DNA from: Stichopus chloronotus | Lineage: Eukaryota; Echinodermata; Holothuroidea; Aspidochirotida; Stichopodidae | Length of the DNA stretch: 64,000 nt | Assembly: GCA_021234535.1 (NCBI GenBank) | Contig: CM037843.1 | Coordinates: 33,915,200-33,979,199 of the forward strand | Direction: 5' to 3' | In this document: positions 61,151 to 64,000 of the stretch, one piece after another | How the letters are laid out: the number at the start of each line of letters is the position of its first letter | Numbering within the stretch: the first letter of the stretch is position 1 | Program-made: the position numbers and the translations under genes | Notes under the pieces: model-generated | The model's database searches: none | What the model saw: only the letters and a program-made list of their open reading frames with translations | Told to the model about the DNA's origin: nothing

Positions 61151-62756
61151 CTAGAGCATTTGGTACTCCCCAACCATTATCACTCTAGCCGTTAGTTTAT
61201 TGACAGGATTTCAGGTCGAATATTAAAAACAAAATTGACCATGTCGTAACTCAACGAATACCTTCCTTCTGATGCGTTATTTCCTTAGGAGAGGATTTGT
61301 ATTGTAGAGAATAGCATGCAGGATGGTCGTAAGAATGCGGGCATTAGCCAAACAAACCATGAAGCTACTGCCACACGAACCGAGTCAGTAGCTAGGCCTA
61401 CGAACTAAACCGCAGACAGGTGTAGCTTGCTGATAGCTTAGGAATGCTGTCATCCAGCTGTCCTCTAATGGTGCCCTCTAATCATTCTCTCTCTCCCTCT
61501 CTCTCTTATCAAACTTTCAAACGAGTCAAAGTTTTAGCCAACAATTACAGATGATTTGTTTCATTTGCAACTCAACAACAACAATATATTTTATTATTAT
61601 TATTATCAAAATAATTCATAAGTCAGTAGGGGGTGGATGCAATTAATAAAAACTTTAGAATCATCGACGTGTATGTTGTCAATTTTTAAATGGTTGTCGG
61701 CACACGTTTTACAAGCTGATGTAGGCCTACTTGTTTTCAGTTACGGTTGTGTCGAATTGATGTTCATTCAAGTCTGAAAATAGATTCTTGTTGAAATGCT
61801 TCTAGAATCTCCTGAAGCCTGTTGAAGTTCGCCACTCATTTTTTTTTTCTTTTTTCAAGTGCCTCGAAAGCATTGTTCAGTTTCAATATTTACAGCAACA
61901 ACACTGGCTGATGGTTTCAGTAAACCTCCTCCTCGATCTTTTCATTTAATCAGCAGGTGAACTTTAACCATCATCTGGAATGGTCAGTGCATTGTTGCAT
62001 TCCCTGCATCCCTTAAACGGATGGTCCAGTCACAAATTTATCTTTGATAAGCCTATGTTTAAGAGTAAGTTAATCTAACCATTCTGGTTACACTTCCATT
62101 TAGGTACCAAGTTCTCAAGATATTTTCAGTTGAAGTCACCCCATTTGCTTCCAAATGTGAACTTGAAGCAAGCTGGAGTGACATAATCTCCTCATAAAAC
62201 AGTCTTTTATTTTCTTCATTATTGAATTTGTTGTTTTGAAATTGAAATCAGTTGGTGATCAGCTTAAGTGCTTGTTATGTGAGGGTCGCAAAAAACTTTC
62301 ACACCCCTCACACACTCACACTATGATAGCACCAGATGTTGAAGTATCAAATCTGATGTACTGTAAAGTTTAAAGAAGAACAGAAAATATTTTATATATA
62401 TACTTTTTCTGTTTGCTTCAAGTTAACTTTTGGTAACAAATGTGGCAACTTCGACTGCTAATATCTCGAGAACCACACATGGAAAATGAATGGAAATTGC
62501 ACTATAATTGCCAGATTTACTTATTCTAAAACATATCAAAGCTACACTCGTGGCTGGACCATCTTTTTAAGTCTACTCTGGACCTTCTTAATAACAGCCC
62601 ATGTTATGTAGTGTATGGCTGTATTTTTGTACTCTGAAATTGTTCCCAAATTTGGGATATCTGCACAATCAAGATCATTTTGGTTCGGAAGTTCCCTTAC
62701 AATCAAGTTACATCTGCCCTCCGTGTTCACACTTGACAGGGAGTTTGAGCTGCTCT
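61151..62756. other. Non-coding stretch
   Basis: There is a (CT)n tract at about 61486-61506 and an (ATT)n tract at about 61586-61604. No supported exon. Confidence 0.4.
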
Positions 62757-62995
62757 CAAGGACAGTTTGACGCCATTTTGTCCATTGGAGCGCTTCTTTC
62801 AGCTATTAAGATTCCGATTGCATTGGGTGGTCTATTGTTGTTGCTATTATTACGCGCAACTATTATTAAGCGCTAACGCATGTCAAGTCATTCCCGCAGC
62901 ACGTGACCCTCCATGCAGAGGACAATTTGACGCCATTTTTCTTTTCCATTGTCGCACTTCTTCTAGCTATAAAACTTCCCATTTTCATTGCGCTG
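62757..62995. repeat. Tandem duplication of a ~75-bp block at 160-bp spacing
   Basis: GGACAGTTTGACGCCATTTT at 62760 recurs as GGACAATTTGACGCCATTTT at 62920. Similarity continues through TCCATTG-GCRCTTCTT and AGCTAT-AARMTTCC. The two overlapping plus frames of 91 and 95 codons here read the duplicates in different frames, so neither is likely to be a gene. Confidence 0.8.
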
Positions 62996-64000
62996 TATCA
63001 CTGCACTGTATCACTTTACATGGAAGGGAATATTGTAAGAAATACTCAACGTAACATTTATGTGCTAGTTTCCTTCAGATAGTACAGAAGAAACATGCAC
63101 CTTTGCTAAGAATATCAGTAGAAAATGACTAAACAGCTGAAATTCTGAAACACACTCATAAATCCTTCATTAACAGAAAGCACTCTGAGTTTAAACTTAA
63201 AGTATTCAACGGCAAACCAAACCCGATCCCCAGATATTTATATAATAATAGGCAGACGTATCAGTGTAACATGATTAGCTATCTAACTGGATCCTATAGG
63301 AAAAATATGATTAACAAAGTTTGAATTGAACATTAGTTAAATAACCGTGAAACAGCTACACAGATATGAACATGAATAAACATTTGGCGAAAGTCGCTGT
63401 GACGAAATGGGAAGGGCTCAAGATTAATTAGGCAATTGGTTGCGGGGAATGGGGAAAGAAAAAAAGTAAGGAAATTGGTAAAAGGAAACTAATCTAGAGA
63501 CGTTTTCTGTTTACTCCTTGGAAGTGAGCACCGTCATAATACTAATGGCTACGTTTATATGGTGATGATAAACCCAGTTCGTCAATGATGGAACACAATG
63601 CGGAAAACTTGAAATCGATCTCGGATAAAAGAAAGATACATGCGCACATAGTAATAGTATCATATTAGACAGTGAATTTGCACAGAAATGAGATTGGAGC
63701 ACTAATTGCTCGATGGAATGACAGACTTTCAGTTTAAGCTAACACTTCGTTATGAAGGATGAGAGGAAAGAACCAAAATTGGTGGGTTGGTGTTGCTTGA
63801 GAGAACTTATTGATATAAGTCAACCCCTGTTGTGTACACAGGTCATATCCCTGTAATTCACATATGTCAATTGAAATAAGACGTTTTAGGACATATAGAA
63901 CGTTGTAGGGTATAGCATGGAATCAATCCGTCGAGTTGTTGCCAATTTTTGCCACGGAGTCACTGGATTGGATTGAATCATAAGTCTTGGAATGAATCAC
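62996..64000. other. Non-coding stretch to window end
   Basis: Nothing was recognised. Confidence 0.4.

Noticed and set aside
1..64000. CRISPR arrays, bacterial operons, rRNA genes, functional tRNAs, reverse transcriptase motifs
   Set aside because: I looked for regular spacer-repeat arrays, RNA gene boxes and polymerase motifs and found none. The only tRNA-like sequence (42173) cannot fold correctly.

Overview
This window is eukaryotic nuclear DNA, most likely from a marine invertebrate deuterostome such as an echinoderm. It is A+T-rich, with no bacterial gene density, no Shine-Dalgarno-led operons and no long open reading frames. Microsatellites and small DNA-transposon families are frequent, and the word AGGCCTA is conspicuously common. 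The longest open frames (about 110-155 codons) are what chance gives over 64 kb. I read the window as intergenic and intronic sequence with a few short exons, each proposed from splice signals plus an open frame. None is proven, and no complete gene can be assembled.

The best gene evidence lies in three places. (1) Around 11.1-12.6 kb a CpG-containing segment carries an E-box, a TATA box and two CCAAT boxes. It looks like a divergent promoter, with a possible rightward gene (start codon at 11523, possible next exon 12369-12588) and a leftward spliced 5' leader whose gene could include minus-strand exons at 4365-4476 and 2255-2454. (2) At 41.3-46.3 kb, two plus-strand exons with matching phase (41278-41457 and 46222-46295) resemble the core of a fibroblast growth factor-like ligand. 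Two weaker candidate exons lie nearby. (3) At 60.9-61.2 kb a minus-strand exon candidate has raised G+C at third codon positions.

Mobile DNA is clearer. Seven copies of one TTAA-bounded MITE family lie at 94, 19521, 30690, 33131, 37907, 50971 and 52806. The last is 357 bp with perfect terminal inverted repeats. A 721-bp hAT-like element (1438-2158) keeps a perfect 8-bp target-site duplication. A mariner-like 3' remnant lies near 36.3-36.8 kb. One MITE sits inside a larger element with inverted subterminal repeats (37626-38588), and a decayed tRNA-derived SINE head lies at 42173.

The unusual structures are these: a palindrome array (57433-57574) with seven near-palindromic CCACTTAAGTGG cores about 21 bp apart; an almost perfect 43-bp-stem hairpin (21595-21701); a roughly 147-bp tandem repeat array (5236-6010) containing DR1-type nuclear-receptor half-site pairs; foldback repeats at 48.8-49.2 kb; and an AACAAT-rich 105-bp duplication at 51.6-51.87 kb. 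The remaining sequence shows nothing I can name.
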